DNA from: Anabaena sp. WA102
GTDB lineage: Bacteria > Cyanobacteriota > Cyanobacteriia > Cyanobacteriales > Nostocaceae
Assembly: GCF_001277295.1 (NCBI RefSeq)
Contig: NZ_CP011456.1
Span: 1,240,001-1,304,000, forward strand
Length of the DNA stretch: 64,000 bases
Reading direction: 5' to 3'
Shown here: in pieces, positions 1 to 8,706 of the stretch
Numbering within the stretch: the stretch's first letter is position 1
Layout of the letters: every line of letters starts with the position of its first letter
Position numbers and translations under genes: made by a program
The notes under the pieces: generated by a model
The model's input: only the letters and a program-made list of their open reading frames with translations
Databases searched by the model: none
What the model was told of the DNA's origin: nothing

Positions 1-20
1 TTTTATTCTTAGATATACAA

Positions 21-644
21 ATGACCATCACCAAATATCGCGCTGATAGAGTCATACTTCATAACATCAGTTGGCAACAGTTTGAAAGTCTTCTCCAAGA
101 TTTGGGAGAAAATCGGGCTGCTAGGGTGGCTTATGATGATGGAAATTTGGAAATTATGACCCCTTTACCAGAACACGAACAATATAAAGAAGTAATTAGT
201 GATGCAGTTAAAGATATCGCTGAAGAGTTGGATTTAGACTATGAAAGTTTAGGTTCAACTACCTGGAAAAAAGAACGCAAAATGGCAGGAATAGAGGCAG
301 ATAATTGCTTTTATTTTCAAAATGAACCATTAGTTAGAGGTAGATTAGATTTAGATTTGCAAAAAGATCCACCTCCTGACTTAGCTTTAGAAATTGATGT
401 TACGAGTAAGTCTTTAGACCGTTTTCCTATTTATGCTCGTTTGGGAGTTTCTGAAATTTGGTGTTATGATTCTGGTGAGTTGAAAATCTATCTTTTGCAA
501 GCTGGGGAATATCTAGAATCCGAGAAAAGTTCAGTATTTCCTAGTTTAGAAATTCGGGATTTACCAAAAATAATTGAACAAAATCGGGCAAATGGTAGAC
601 GGTCAATTAGGAAGGCTGTTAGGGAATGGGTACATCAGAAATAA
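21..644 (+). CDS. Uma2 family (DUF820) putative endonuclease
   Basis: This 207-residue protein belongs to the Uma2/DUF820 family, a PD-(D/E)XK nuclease-fold family expanded in filamentous cyanobacteria. The family pattern is visible: an N-terminal HNISWQQFESLL segment, EIMTPLPEHE near residues 45-54, PPPDLALEIDVTSKS around residues 117-131 carrying the Asp and Glu of the nuclease core, and then the ARLGVSEIWCYDSG strand. Length is usual for the family. Cellular role is unknown; family members are often mobile or accessory. Two more Uma2 genes lie at 7475-8122 and 39853-40419, and the 7475 copy is the closer one. Fold assignment is family knowledge; nuclease activity is inference. Confidence 0.85.
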   Translation: MTITKYRADRVILHNISWQQFESLLQDLGENRAARVAYDDGNLEIMTPLPEHEQYKEVISDAVKDIAEELDLDYESLGSTTWKKERKMAGIEADNCFYFQNEPLVRGRLDLDLQKDPPPDLALEIDVTSKSLDRFPIYARLGVSEIWCYDSGELKIYLLQAGEYLESEKSSVFPSLEIRDLPKIIEQNRANGRRSIRKAVREWVHQK

Positions 645-654
645 TTAAAAATAT

Positions 655-1488
655 TCATCTCCCTACATTCATCGCTGCTAAAAAAGCTTTTTGACTGACA
701 TCTTGATAAAGGGATTTTAAATATTTCATCACCAATTCACCAGCAGGTAAATTAGTTGGATTTTCTTCATCTTTTGCTAAAGGAATTGTCCCTAATGTAT
801 CTAATACTGTTTCACTAACCGCAGGTGAAATTACTACTAAAGACGATTCTAACGGCTGATTATATTGCCAAAAATCATCTATTTTAACGGGATATTTATT
901 TCCAGAAACTTCTGGTTGAATTGCCGATGTTTCCTGAATTGTCTCGACATTTTTAGTGCTGCGTAATTGGCGTAAGTCGCTGATAATTTGCTCTTTGGTG
1001 CGTCCACGTAGTTGAAATAATACAAAGGGGTCTTCACTAAAGCGATCGCCTAATTGATAATATACTGCACCTATATGTTTACAAGGAACAGCCTTATCAG
1101 GACAAGAACATTTACTGTGAACATCAGTAAGAGTAAAGGGAAACAACGATAAACCATTACTGATAAAAACTTCTTCAATATTTTGTGGCATTTCTCCCGC
1201 TAATAACTTAGCCGCAAAAATCGCCTTTTGGGACATAGTTTCCACCACATAACCCCATTCTTCATCACTAAAAGCATCAAGAGATAAAGAAACCTTATAA
1301 GGTTCTGCTTCACTACCTTGTACCCTCGCTAATACTTTCGCAGCTTTAAATTTAATACTGAGAACATTTCCTTGTCGAGAATAATTTCTTGCCCGTTCTA
1401 ATCGCTTTTTAAATCGGTAAGAATCTAGTAGATCTAACCATCTTTGTGACCACCATTCCCGACTTGCTTGTAAGGTTTCGTTACTCAT
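655..1488 (-). CDS. SWIM zinc finger protein
   Basis: The predicted 277-residue protein carries a SWIM zinc-binding motif, C-x-C-x6-C-x-H, at C127, C129, C136 and H138 (SKCSCPDKAVPCKHIGAV). SWIM domains bind DNA or protein partners, often beside helicases. The frame is open upstream to 1584, but that extension (residues read as PTLTLPKASGREL) is translated from a widespread cyanobacterial repeat at 1521-1559, so I place the start at MSNETLQASREWW. No helicase neighbour is present. The gene converges with the Uma2 gene at 21-644 with about 10 bp between their ends. The family is clear, the function is not known. Confidence 0.8.
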   Translation of the reverse strand: MSNETLQASREWWSQRWLDLLDSYRFKKRLERARNYSRQGNVLSIKFKAAKVLARVQGSEAEPYKVSLSLDAFSDEEWGYVVETMSQKAIFAAKLLAGEMPQNIEEVFISNGLSLFPFTLTDVHSKCSCPDKAVPCKHIGAVYYQLGDRFSEDPFVLFQLRGRTKEQIISDLRQLRSTKNVETIQETSAIQPEVSGNKYPVKIDDFWQYNQPLESSLVVISPAVSETVLDTLGTIPLAKDEENPTNLPAGELVMKYLKSLYQDVSQKAFLAAMNVGR

Positions 1489-1520
1489 AATCTTTGATCT
1501 TTTTGTGGTGTCATAATCCA

Positions 1521-1559
1521 GTTCCCTCCCCGATGCTTTGGGGAGGGTTAGGGTGGGGT
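1521..1559. repeat. interspersed CCCTCCCC hairpin repeat
   Basis: The arm CCCTCCCC pairs with GGGGAGGG around a GATGCTTT loop, followed by TTAGGGTGGGG. This is a common dispersed cyanobacterial repeat. It sits just upstream of the SWIM gene start and creates a false N-terminal extension of that frame. Confidence 0.6.
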
Positions 1560-1773
1560 AAAAAATATTTGATACATCAACCATAACTTTTCAAACACCC
1601 TCTTAGCCATACTCCTGAATGGGCGCAAGCCCTGCGCCCCTGCCTCTTGCCTTGCTATAACGACAATTTTCAGTATAGATAAGATATATGAAGAATATGG
1701 GCAAATAGATAATCACAGTATTAAAGTACAAATGTCACCGATTAAAAGATTGAAAAAAAGGGGCTATAGTATT

Positions 1774-1923
1774 ATGGCTATCTCCAAAATGTTTGCTGAT
1801 ATGGCTCAGTTTATTTCTGAAGCCTTCATGCGGATTTTCACCCCTGCTAATGATGCCTATCCTGTGATTGGGGTACAGCCCTTTACAGGGAAAATATATA
1901 AAAAAGGTAAAGCAGCTTGGTAA
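1774..1923 (+). CDS. small conserved cyanobacterial protein
   Basis: A 49-residue protein starting MAISKMFADMAQFISEAF, with an amphipathic N-terminal helix and a conserved-looking YPVIGVQPFTGK segment, ending in a basic tail. I recognise the pattern (RIFxPxxDxYPxIGVQPFxG) as one that recurs in short cyanobacterial proteins of unknown function. The frame could begin at 1732, adding a basic stretch, but the GGGGC purine-rich site about 10 bp before 1774 favours the shorter form. A strong hairpin terminator follows at 1952-1991. No function can be assigned. Confidence 0.5.
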   Translation: MAISKMFADMAQFISEAFMRIFTPANDAYPVIGVQPFTGKIYKKGKAAW

Positions 1924-1951
1924 CACTGAAGATTTTCCTCCATCCTAAAAG

Positions 1952-1991
1952 TAGGGACATGGTAAAAATTTTGATACCATGTCCCTATTTT
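1952..1991. terminator. intrinsic terminator, probably bidirectional
   Basis: A perfect 13-bp stem (TAGGGACATGGTA / TACCATGTCCCTA) with a 10-nt loop is followed by ATTTTTA. It lies between the converging small gene ending at 1923 and the TPR gene ending at 2001 and could serve both. Confidence 0.8.
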
Positions 1992-2000
1992 TAATTGATT

Positions 2001-2681
2001 CTAACCGCCTATTTCTTGCAGCATTGCTTGTATTCTTGCAGCACCTTCCGCGTCATTTCCCTGCTGATATAAATCTAATGCCTTTTTGAAAACTTTGTTT
2101 GCTTGTGTCGTTTGTCGTCGTTGTTTAAACATAGAACCAATTAACTCATAGGTGCGGGGATTATTTTTATCTAAATTAATTGCTTGTTCATAAGCCCACA
2201 TGGCTGATTGATAATCACCTAAGCTAGTTTGAGCAACTCCTAATCCTAAATAAGCGTTGAGATTATTCCGATTTAACTGGATAGCCCGACGGTAAGCTTC
2301 TTTTGCGCCTTTGTTATCTTTTGTACTACTTTTCAGATAACCAACAGCATAGTAAAAATCACTATTATTAGGATTAATGGCAATAGCTCGACGATAAGCA
2401 TCTAAAGCGGAGGTGAAATTGCCTTGTTGAGTATATAAGTAGCCAATCCCAGCATAAATTCTTTCATTTTTGGGATCTAATTTTGCGGCTTTTTGATAAA
2501 TAGCGATCGCTCCATTATAATCTTTAGAATCTACCAGTCTTTTCCCCTCATCTATCAAGTTTTTCAACTCTGGATTATTCACCTGTGTCAGTAGGACATC
2601 AGCTTTTGCTACTACAGGTGTGCTAGTAAATAAACATCCTAATAATAAGGCAGTTAACAGGACTGATGTTTTTTTGTACAT
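2001..2681 (-). CDS. exported TPR repeat protein
   Basis: The 226-residue protein starts with a signal peptide (basic MYKK, hydrophobic TALLLGCLFTSTPVVAKA, likely cleavage near residue 27). From about residue 39 it holds five tetratricopeptide repeats with the usual spacing of small and aromatic residues (for example AIAIYQKAAKLDPKNERIYA and ALDAYRRAIAINPNNSDFYY). TPR domains mediate protein-protein contacts, so a periplasmic or envelope scaffold role is plausible. It is a single gene with its own terminator and no operon partner. The precise partner is unknown. Confidence 0.8.
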   Translation of the reverse strand: MYKKTSVLLTALLLGCLFTSTPVVAKADVLLTQVNNPELKNLIDEGKRLVDSKDYNGAIAIYQKAAKLDPKNERIYAGIGYLYTQQGNFTSALDAYRRAIAINPNNSDFYYAVGYLKSSTKDNKGAKEAYRRAIQLNRNNLNAYLGLGVAQTSLGDYQSAMWAYEQAINLDKNNPRTYELIGSMFKQRRQTTQANKVFKKALDLYQQGNDAEGAARIQAMLQEIGG

Positions 2682-3074
2682 AGTAAATTTTCCTAAATTT
2701 TCTTAACCCGTTTTTATTAGTACATTAAAACAAAATATTGATCTTTGTAATCTGTATTTATTCACATTTATAGAATATTAATAATTTATTAAAATTACTT
2801 GACATCTTCATAACTATAGGAATCCGGTTTGATTCCTGAATTTTCCGTTGAGTTAGGGAACAGGGAACAGGGAAGAAGGATTTCAGTATGTACCGAGTTC
2901 TGTATGGCTACGCCACGCAAGCTATCAAAAATCAAATAGGAGTCCTATATAACAATAAATTAATCCTTTCGCCAACCAATACTGATAAATTACACAAAAT
3001 TGCAGGTATAATGGAGTGTGGAACGAGGGTTCCCCCTGAATTTGGCTATAGTCATCTAATTTCTCCATAAATGT
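2682..3074. other. intergenic region with repeats
   Basis: AT-rich and without a credible gene. It contains a short heptamer array (GGGAACAGGGAACAGGG, about 2859-2874) and a copy of the dispersed GGCTACGCCACGCAAGCTATC repeat near 2905-2925. The 60-codon open frame here is translated repeat and is not called. Confidence 0.6.
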
Positions 3075-3401
3075 ATGCTTTTAACTACTACTGATGTGAT
3101 TCAAGGTGCTGTAATTCAATCCTACTTAGGTATTGTTACAGCAGAAGTTGTCTATGGTAGCAATTTTCTCCGGGATTTTTTAGCGAGTATTCGGGATATT
3201 GTTGGTGGACGCACTGGCAGCTATGAGCGTCTCTTTGAAGAAGGGCAGCGGAAAGCAATGGAGGAATTAGAACAAAGAGCGCAACGTTTAGGCGCAGATG
3301 CTGTTGTCGGTATTGCTGTTGATACTGGGACAATTAATGTTGATCAATCTGGTGTTTTATTAGTAATTACAGCCACAGGAACAGCGGTCAAAATTCGTTA
3401 A
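3075..3401 (+). CDS. YbjQ/UPF0145 family protein
   Basis: A 108-residue protein of the YbjQ family (UPF0145). It shows the family's QSYLGIVTAEVVYG segment, a central RDIVGGRTGSYE loop and a C-terminal RLGADAVVGIAVDTG followed by two beta strands. Length equals the family norm. The family forms oligomeric rings and is sometimes described as a putative heavy-metal-binding domain, but no activity is established. It stands alone between two intergenic stretches. Family assignment is firm; function is unknown. Confidence 0.85.
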   Translation: MLLTTTDVIQGAVIQSYLGIVTAEVVYGSNFLRDFLASIRDIVGGRTGSYERLFEEGQRKAMEELEQRAQRLGADAVVGIAVDTGTINVDQSGVLLVITATGTAVKIR

Positions 3402-3732
3402 TATTTTGATAATTTTGCCATTTTCAAACATTTCTCATCTAGCCAATTTATAACTAAAGAAAGGGTAAACAACTCTTTCTATTGATAGAGATTGAGAATT
3501 ATAATTAGCGATTTAATTTTAAATATGGGCATAAAAAAGATTTGATATAGCGGTATGCACTCTTGGTGAGATACAGTCAGCAAATCGTAAAGCCTGTAGG
3601 GGTTTTCCCTCACTCGATTGTATTGCACCCTAAAGATAACTGCTATAAGAAAAAATTCAAAACCAAAGATTTTTCAGGAAAAATATCCAAAATATAAGCA
3701 ACTTTGCCGCAATAGCAAGGGAGAAAATAGCT
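3402..3732. other. intergenic region, no gene seen
   Basis: About 330 bp of AT-rich sequence with no credible reading frame. The section near 3560-3650 (GGTGAGATACAGTC to AGATAACTGCTATAAG) has the look of a dispersed repeat, but I could not define its ends. Confidence 0.4.
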
Positions 3733-4371
3733 ATGTCATACGTAAATCGAGTCGGTGAGGAAATAAGTCCTTCTGAGTCTTTGATAGCTAGTAGAGTCAC
3801 TGAATATCGGGACAGAGTGCGCTGGGGGCCAATAGTTTCCGGTGTGTTAGTGGCTTTAGCAACTCAATTAATATTGAGTTCATTTTTTAGCGCCCTTGGT
3901 GCAGGGAGAATTGCTGAATCCTTAGCACCAAGAACAGTTGCTCCTACTATTATTAGTAATGTCGGAATTTGGTCAACAATTGCATTATTACTATCCCTAT
4001 TTATTGGTGCTTGGATCACTACCCGTGCTTGTGGACCCATGCACCGAGATACAGCAATACTCAACGGGGCAATTCTTTGGGCAACAACTTTAGCACTTAG
4101 CTCTTTTCTATTAGCAAATGGAGTCTGGGGTGCTTTTGGGGTAGTGGCTTATAATGCAGCACAAGTTATTAATCAACTACAGCAACAAGGTAATGTCATA
4201 GCACCAAATGCACCGATATTAACTGCTGAACAAACTCGTGATGTTGCTGCTGCTACTTCGAGAACTTTGTGGTTTTATGTTTTTGGTTCTTTATTAGGTT
4301 TACTTACTGCTTTAGTAGGAGCAGTTGCCGGCGCACGTACCACCTCTAGAACTAATAATTACAATTCTTGA
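3733..4371 (+). CDS. four-helix membrane protein, unknown function
   Basis: The 212-residue protein has a soluble N-terminus of about 30 residues with VTEYRDRVRWGPIVSG, then four likely transmembrane segments at roughly 32-56, 76-97, 108-132 and 178-202. A Q/P/A-rich loop of about 45 residues lies between helices 3 and 4. Small residues (Gly, Ala, Ser) dominate the helices. A purine-rich AAGGGAG stands before the start. I do not recognise a named family; similar proteins occur in cyanobacteria without a function. No operon partner: the next gene converges on it. Confidence 0.65.
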   Translation: MSYVNRVGEEISPSESLIASRVTEYRDRVRWGPIVSGVLVALATQLILSSFFSALGAGRIAESLAPRTVAPTIISNVGIWSTIALLLSLFIGAWITTRACGPMHRDTAILNGAILWATTLALSSFLLANGVWGAFGVVAYNAAQVINQLQQQGNVIAPNAPILTAEQTRDVAAATSRTLWFYVFGSLLGLLTALVGAVAGARTTSRTNNYNS

Positions 4372-4397
4372 TTGAAAGGATTAAAGATGTTCCATTT

Positions 4398-4946
4398 TTA
4401 AAGTTTTGGTAAAATTTGTTGGAATTCTCCTTGATTGAGAGTTGCAAAATACAGTTCAACTTTAAGATCAGGATAGCGATCGCAAATTGATGAATAAGCT
4501 TGATTTAAATAATCTGTATGTACTTGCAACTCTCGTTCTGGATCTTTGCTTAAATTAGGGTCAATCATCATTGCATAAGCCCCACAATCCTGATGATCAA
4601 TGATAATCACTTTGTTGATATGATGGAGTTTATAGGATATGTCTAACTGATCCCAAAATGCTTCAGCATCAGACTTGTGGGGGAATCCTGTTAAAGCTAA
4701 TGAAGCACCAGCTAAAGCTGTTAAATCATATTTATCTGTGAGATTTTTATTCCTTAAAAAAGACTGTTCTGCTGTCAAAAACCGGAAGTCAATACAACTC
4801 AGAACTAAAGCTTGGGATTGATTGACTGTGGCTTTTGCTGGTGTCGCTGATTGCAGAACAGTAAATCCCACTGCTGCGGGAAGGAAAGATCTAAGAAAAT
4901 GACGACGACTAGAACAACAAAGACATTGATTGATATTTTTATTCAT
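4398..4946 (-). CDS. exported beta-carbonic anhydrase-like protein
   Basis: The 182-residue protein has an export signal with a twin-arginine-like SRRHFLRS (residues 13-20), a hydrophobic stretch and ATPAKA near residue 39. The mature part carries the beta-carbonic anhydrase zinc and catalytic residues: C51-x-D53-x-R55 in SCIDFRF and H118-x2-C121 in DHQDCGAY. Beta-carbonic anhydrases interconvert CO2 and bicarbonate. It is short for the family. It lies directly downstream of a SulP transporter gene on the same strand, which supports a joint role in inorganic carbon handling at the envelope. Activity is inferred from motifs only. Confidence 0.75.
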   Translation of the reverse strand: MNKNINQCLCCSSRRHFLRSFLPAAVGFTVLQSATPAKATVNQSQALVLSCIDFRFLTAEQSFLRNKNLTDKYDLTALAGASLALTGFPHKSDAEAFWDQLDISYKLHHINKVIIIDHQDCGAYAMMIDPNLSKDPERELQVHTDYLNQAYSSICDRYPDLKVELYFATLNQGEFQQILPKL

Positions 4947-4960
4947 GTTTTACAAAAGAA

Positions 4961-5142
4961 GGGAACAGGGAACAGGGAACAGGGAGCAAATAAGAAACAC
5001 TCATTTGCACCAGTTTAAAGCTCAGTCAAAAAAAGGATGTTTTTAAAAGATGCGTAGCACGAAGAAAACAGTGTCATTATTTCAATCTCATGTTTGTAAA
5101 CATGAGTTTTTCCTGTTCCCTGTTGCCCGTTCCCTGTTCCCT
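4961..5142. repeat. inverted GGGAACA heptamer arrays
   Basis: A GGGAACA heptamer array at 4961-4985 is matched by an inverted TGTTCCC array at 5111-5142. They flank about 125 bp between the SulP and carbonic anhydrase genes. Such heptamer arrays (STRR type) are typical of heterocystous cyanobacteria. The two arms could pair in RNA or single-stranded DNA. Confidence 0.75.
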
Positions 5143-5147
5143 CTGAA

Positions 5148-6836
5148 TTAGTCATTTAATTCCATTAATTCTTTTGATTTCAAATCAATTGCTCCTGGTT
5201 GCGAATATTCTATAATTTCAGGAGAGATAGAATAAATAGCATCTGTGGTTGTTTCAAAACAATTGGACAAACCAATAGTTTTTAATAATCCCGAACGTTC
5301 TAGCAGTTGTTTAACTTCCGGTTGTAAACCTGTGAGAATTAAACGACAATTATGGCGTTCTAAGTCGTGGTAAATATCCTCTAAAGCCACTAACCCAGTT
5401 GTATCCATATTTGGCACAAACCGCAACCGCAGAATTAAATATTTGACTTCTGGTTCATCTCGAATAAAGGTAGCAAATCTCTCCGCAGCCCCAAAAAATA
5501 CCGGACCATCTACTCGATAAACAGCAATTTCTTTCCCTAATTCTAGCGAAGTTCCGGGGGGGAATACTTCGGTTTCGGGAATCTTCACTAAACTTAAATC
5601 ACTCATGCGTTTGATGAACAAAGCGCCGGCAGCAATTAATCCTACCTCGACAGCGAGAACTAAGTCAAATAAGATTGTCACCAACCAAGTCAGAATCATC
5701 ACCGCAAAGTCGGAATAGGTAGCCCGCATTAACAAGCCAATGGCTTCCCATTCAATCATTCGCACACTAACTACCATCAGGATTCCCGCTAATGCCGCTA
5801 GGGGAATCTGTGCCGCTAGGGGTGCTAAAGTTAGCACAATCATGGCTAATGCAGCGCCGTGAATTACTCCAGATAGTCGGGTTTTTCCACCAGAACGGAC
5901 ATTAACAGCAGTTCGCGCAATTGCCCCTGTGGCAGGAATACCAGCAAAAAATGGGACAATGATATTTGCTAACCCTTGACCAATTAATTCGCGATCGCTA
6001 TTATGTTTCTCACTGACCGTCATACCGTCAGCTACAACCGCTGATAATAAAGATTCAATACTTCCCAATGCGGCTAAAGCCAAAGCTGGATTAATTAGTT
6101 CTCGAATTACACTAAAATCATTCCAGTGGGGAATCCCTTGGGGCATGGGTAAAGATTGGGGAATCGCGCCAATTGTGGGAATATTCAAATGGAAATAAGT
6201 AGCTATTCCCGTTGCTAACACCAACCCCACTAAAGAACCGGGTATGGTATTATTTATTTTTGGCCATAAAACTGTAGTGACAATTACCACAATTGCCAGT
6301 CCCACTGCTGCCCAATTTAAAGCTTCTACATGAGTTAAACTTTGCCAAACTCCCGGCAAAAAATGTTCACTTCGGGGTAGTTTTAAACCAAAGAAATTAT
6401 TTAATTGACCACAAAAAATAATAACAGCAATCCCATTAGTAAAACCTGCTGTCACTGGGTAGGGAATAAACTTCACTAGCTGTCCGAGTTTGGCTACACC
6501 CAAAGCAATTTGGATCATACCAGCCATTACTCCAGCAATCCAAACTTTCTCAATCCCGTATTTAGCAACAATTCCCACCAAAACCACGGCCATTGCCCCC
6601 GTTGGTCCGGTAATCTGGACTGGAGAACCGCCAAAAATGGCCGCCACAATTCCCGCAACAATAGCAGTATAGAGTCCCGCTTTTGGTTCGACTCCACTGG
6701 CTACAGCAAAAGCTAAAGCCAAAGGTAATGCTACTACTGCTGCTGTTAATCCTCCCGTCAAATCGCCACGCAGATTACTAAACCAGCGCCTCAGACGCAA
6801 AAGCTTTGATTCTTGGAGGGTATTTGCGATCGCCAT
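5148..6836 (-). CDS. SulP family anion transporter (BicA-like)
   Basis: A 562-residue SulP (SLC26-type) transporter. It has the N-terminal RRWFSNLRGDLTGGLTAAVVALPLALAFA signature split over the first helix, the QITGPTGAMAVVLVG segment in helix 3, about 12 membrane segments to near residue 430, and a C-terminal cytoplasmic STAS domain (about 435-545). Length and layout match cyanobacterial BicA-type bicarbonate carriers, although sulfate carriers look alike. The exported carbonic anhydrase-like gene 200 bp downstream on the same strand favours bicarbonate. Substrate is inference. Confidence 0.8.
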   Translation of the reverse strand: MAIANTLQESKLLRLRRWFSNLRGDLTGGLTAAVVALPLALAFAVASGVEPKAGLYTAIVAGIVAAIFGGSPVQITGPTGAMAVVLVGIVAKYGIEKVWIAGVMAGMIQIALGVAKLGQLVKFIPYPVTAGFTNGIAVIIFCGQLNNFFGLKLPRSEHFLPGVWQSLTHVEALNWAAVGLAIVVIVTTVLWPKINNTIPGSLVGLVLATGIATYFHLNIPTIGAIPQSLPMPQGIPHWNDFSVIRELINPALALAALGSIESLLSAVVADGMTVSEKHNSDRELIGQGLANIIVPFFAGIPATGAIARTAVNVRSGGKTRLSGVIHGAALAMIVLTLAPLAAQIPLAALAGILMVVSVRMIEWEAIGLLMRATYSDFAVMILTWLVTILFDLVLAVEVGLIAAGALFIKRMSDLSLVKIPETEVFPPGTSLELGKEIAVYRVDGPVFFGAAERFATFIRDEPEVKYLILRLRFVPNMDTTGLVALEDIYHDLERHNCRLILTGLQPEVKQLLERSGLLKTIGLSNCFETTTDAIYSISPEIIEYSQPGAIDLKSKELMELND

Positions 6837-7078
6837 ATTGTTATTTCAACTCTTATACAAAATTAGTTGATACACGCAGTAATAGTTATTTACTTGTTAG
6901 TAAGGTTTAATTTTGCTCTCTAAAACATCGCTGTCTACCAAACACGCGATTTTTTATTGTATTTATTACAAGATAGTTCTTCCTTATCGAAACCACCATA
7001 GCAAATTTTAAATCAATTGTCAACCCCCAATACTTCATATTGGCGTTGAACAGTGAAAAGATTACTGCAAGACACAAC

Positions 7079-7339
7079 TTACCACTTCAAAAACGCTTCC
7101 TCAATCCCTTTCTCTCTTCTAATTTTGGCATCAATTTCAAACCAGGTAATAATTTGCTTTGTCGTCAATTCCTCAATAGAAACATCATATTCCTTGGCAA
7201 TATGTTGTAAAATCCGCAAAGAAGAAATTGTCAATCTACTTAAAAACTTTTCAGGAGAAGATAACAAAGCCGCGTCAACTTGAGCGGATTCTTCTGAAGA
7301 TAAAAATTGAGTTGATGATTGATTAGGTGAGATATCCAT
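7079..7339 (-). CDS. small conserved hypothetical protein
   Basis: An 86-residue, mostly helical, charged protein (SPEKFLSRLTISSLRILQHIAKEYDVSIEELTTKQIITWF). It has no membrane segment or signal peptide. The helix-turn pattern in RILQHIAKEYDVSIEEL resembles a helix-turn-helix-like fold, but I do not recognise a family. It stands alone between the SulP gene and a Uma2 gene, both on the same strand but more than 130 bp away. Confidence 0.55.
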   Translation of the reverse strand: MDISPNQSSTQFLSSEESAQVDAALLSSPEKFLSRLTISSLRILQHIAKEYDVSIEELTTKQIITWFEIDAKIRREKGIEEAFLKW

Positions 7340-7474
7340 AAAAATTCAAAGTTCTGTTTAATTGCCTTTCTACCATTAAATCATATTATTGTCACCCCTG
7401 AGCAATAAAAGCCGAGCAATAAGTAACTCAACCTTAAAAAACATAATACGCAGATCACCGACTTCTTAATTTAA

Positions 7475-8122
7475 TCAAGAAATTTGTGTTTTTAACCAAC
7501 TCCGAAAATTTTTAATCATTGACACCTCACCCACTTGTAAACTAGAAGCTAAAAACTGAGGAACTTCTGTATTTAAAGGTAAATTTGCAAAGGTTGGTGA
7601 ACCATTGCAAGGAATATATTTATCCTCAGATAAACTATAAATTTGCATCACAGGTTCATCATAACGCCAAACTTCAGGAACACCTAAAGCTAAATAAATC
7701 GGTAATTTATCAATAGAAGAACTAGCATAATCAACTTCTATGACTAAATCAGGTGGAGGATCTTGAGTTAAATCTAAACTGGTTTTATTTCTCATGATTG
7801 GTTCATTTTGAATATAGAAACTGGAATCAGGTTCTACACCTCTAGCTAAATCTTCTCTTTTGCAAGTTAATGAACCAGTGCTTTTGACATTGAGATTTAA
7901 CTCTTCAACTAAAACAATAATTAGATTTTGTAACAAACGGTTATTATGTTCATGGGGCATTAATGGAGTCATAATTTCTAGAATTCCCTGATTATAAGTA
8001 AACCTGTTATGGCGATCATCACCTGTTTCTAATAAAATTCGTTCAAATGTCTGCCAAGAAATATGATGGAGAATGACGCTATTGGTGTGAGTGTCGCTGT
8101 GAGTAGGTGCTAGAGTTACCAT
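7475..8122 (-). CDS. Uma2 family (DUF820) putative endonuclease
   Basis: A 215-residue Uma2 protein, paralogous to the one at 21-644: ILHHISWQTFERIL at the N-terminus, EIMTPLMPHEHNN in the middle, PPPDLVIEVDYASSSI with the Asp and Glu of the PD-(D/E)XK core, and LGVPEVWRYDEP after it. It is full length for the family. It is separate from the hicBA pair upstream. The role is unknown; nuclease chemistry is inferred from the fold family. Confidence 0.85.
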   Translation of the reverse strand: MVTLAPTHSDTHTNSVILHHISWQTFERILLETGDDRHNRFTYNQGILEIMTPLMPHEHNNRLLQNLIIVLVEELNLNVKSTGSLTCKREDLARGVEPDSSFYIQNEPIMRNKTSLDLTQDPPPDLVIEVDYASSSIDKLPIYLALGVPEVWRYDEPVMQIYSLSEDKYIPCNGSPTFANLPLNTEVPQFLASSLQVGEVSMIKNFRSWLKTQIS

Positions 8123-8193
8123 AGAAATTTACCTCGCAGTTTTAATTGTTCTATTATATCACTTTAGGGAATATGGAAAATTCTCCCTAAGAA

Positions 8194-8421
8194 CTAATTT
8201 AAAAGTTCTATCAATTCATCTTTAGTTAAATCTGCATCTCGAATTATTTTTACTAATAAACCTTTTCCGATAGTTTTACCACTATGAGAAGGAATAGAAA
8301 CAACTCGATTATCTTCATGTTTCATTCTGACATGACTTCCCTTTTGTCTGACTATATAAAAACCTACTTTTTCTAATGCAGCAATCAGTTCTTCTCCTGT
8401 AATTGTTGGTAATTTAGTCAT
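8194..8421 (-). CDS. hicA: HicA-type mRNA interferase toxin
   Basis: The 75-residue protein starting MTKLPTITGEELIAAL has the HicA double-stranded-RNA-binding fold pattern: VGFYIVRQKGSHVRM with the catalytic His, then VSIPSHSGKTIGKGLL and a C-terminal IIRDADLTKDEL helix. HicA toxins cleave mRNA and are neutralised by HicB. The start overlaps the hicB stop by ATGA, so the two are translationally coupled in the order hicB-hicA. The longer frame from 8487 is rejected because it would overlap hicB widely. Both genes look intact. Confidence 0.85.
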   Translation of the reverse strand: MTKLPTITGEELIAALEKVGFYIVRQKGSHVRMKHEDNRVVSIPSHSGKTIGKGLLVKIIRDADLTKDELIELLN

Positions 8422-8645
8422 GATAATACTACTTTTTGCACACCAATAAATTCTGTGGTTAATTCCTCTTCTAGTTCTTCTAAACACATTTCAATAACTT
8501 CTTTAATATTTTTAATGAGTTCATCAATAGTTTCTCCTTGACTATAACAGGCTTTAAGTTGGGGAACTTCACCAATATACATACCATCTTCATCTCTTTC
8601 AATTACTACATAAAATTCTTTGTTTTTCATGATTTTATTTGTCAT
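8418..8645 (-). CDS. hicB: HicB-type antitoxin
   Basis: A 75-residue protein with the HicB partial RNase H-like fold: EFYVVIERDEDGMYIGEVPQL, then the helix QGETIDELIKNIKEVIEMCLEE. HicB binds and inhibits HicA and usually represses its own promoter. There is no added DNA-binding domain, as in many short cyanobacterial HicB proteins. A start at 8630 (MKNKEF) is equally possible. It is the first gene of the hicB-hicA pair. Confidence 0.8.
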   Translation of the reverse strand: MTNKIMKNKEFYVVIERDEDGMYIGEVPQLKACYSQGETIDELIKNIKEVIEMCLEELEEELTTEFIGVQKVVLS

Positions 8646-8706
8646 TGCGATAGTTTACTAATAGGGTTAGCAATATTCAACTCTTATTATAACACAAAGG
8701 AAAGTT

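Noticed and set aside
2888..3070. 60-codon open frame upstream of the ybjQ-like gene
   Set aside because: It contains the translated dispersed repeat (GYATQAI) and has no ribosome binding site or family pattern.
5148..6836. SulP gene as a sulfate permease
   Set aside because: Not excluded, but no cys genes are near and a carbonic anhydrase-like gene follows, so bicarbonate is preferred.
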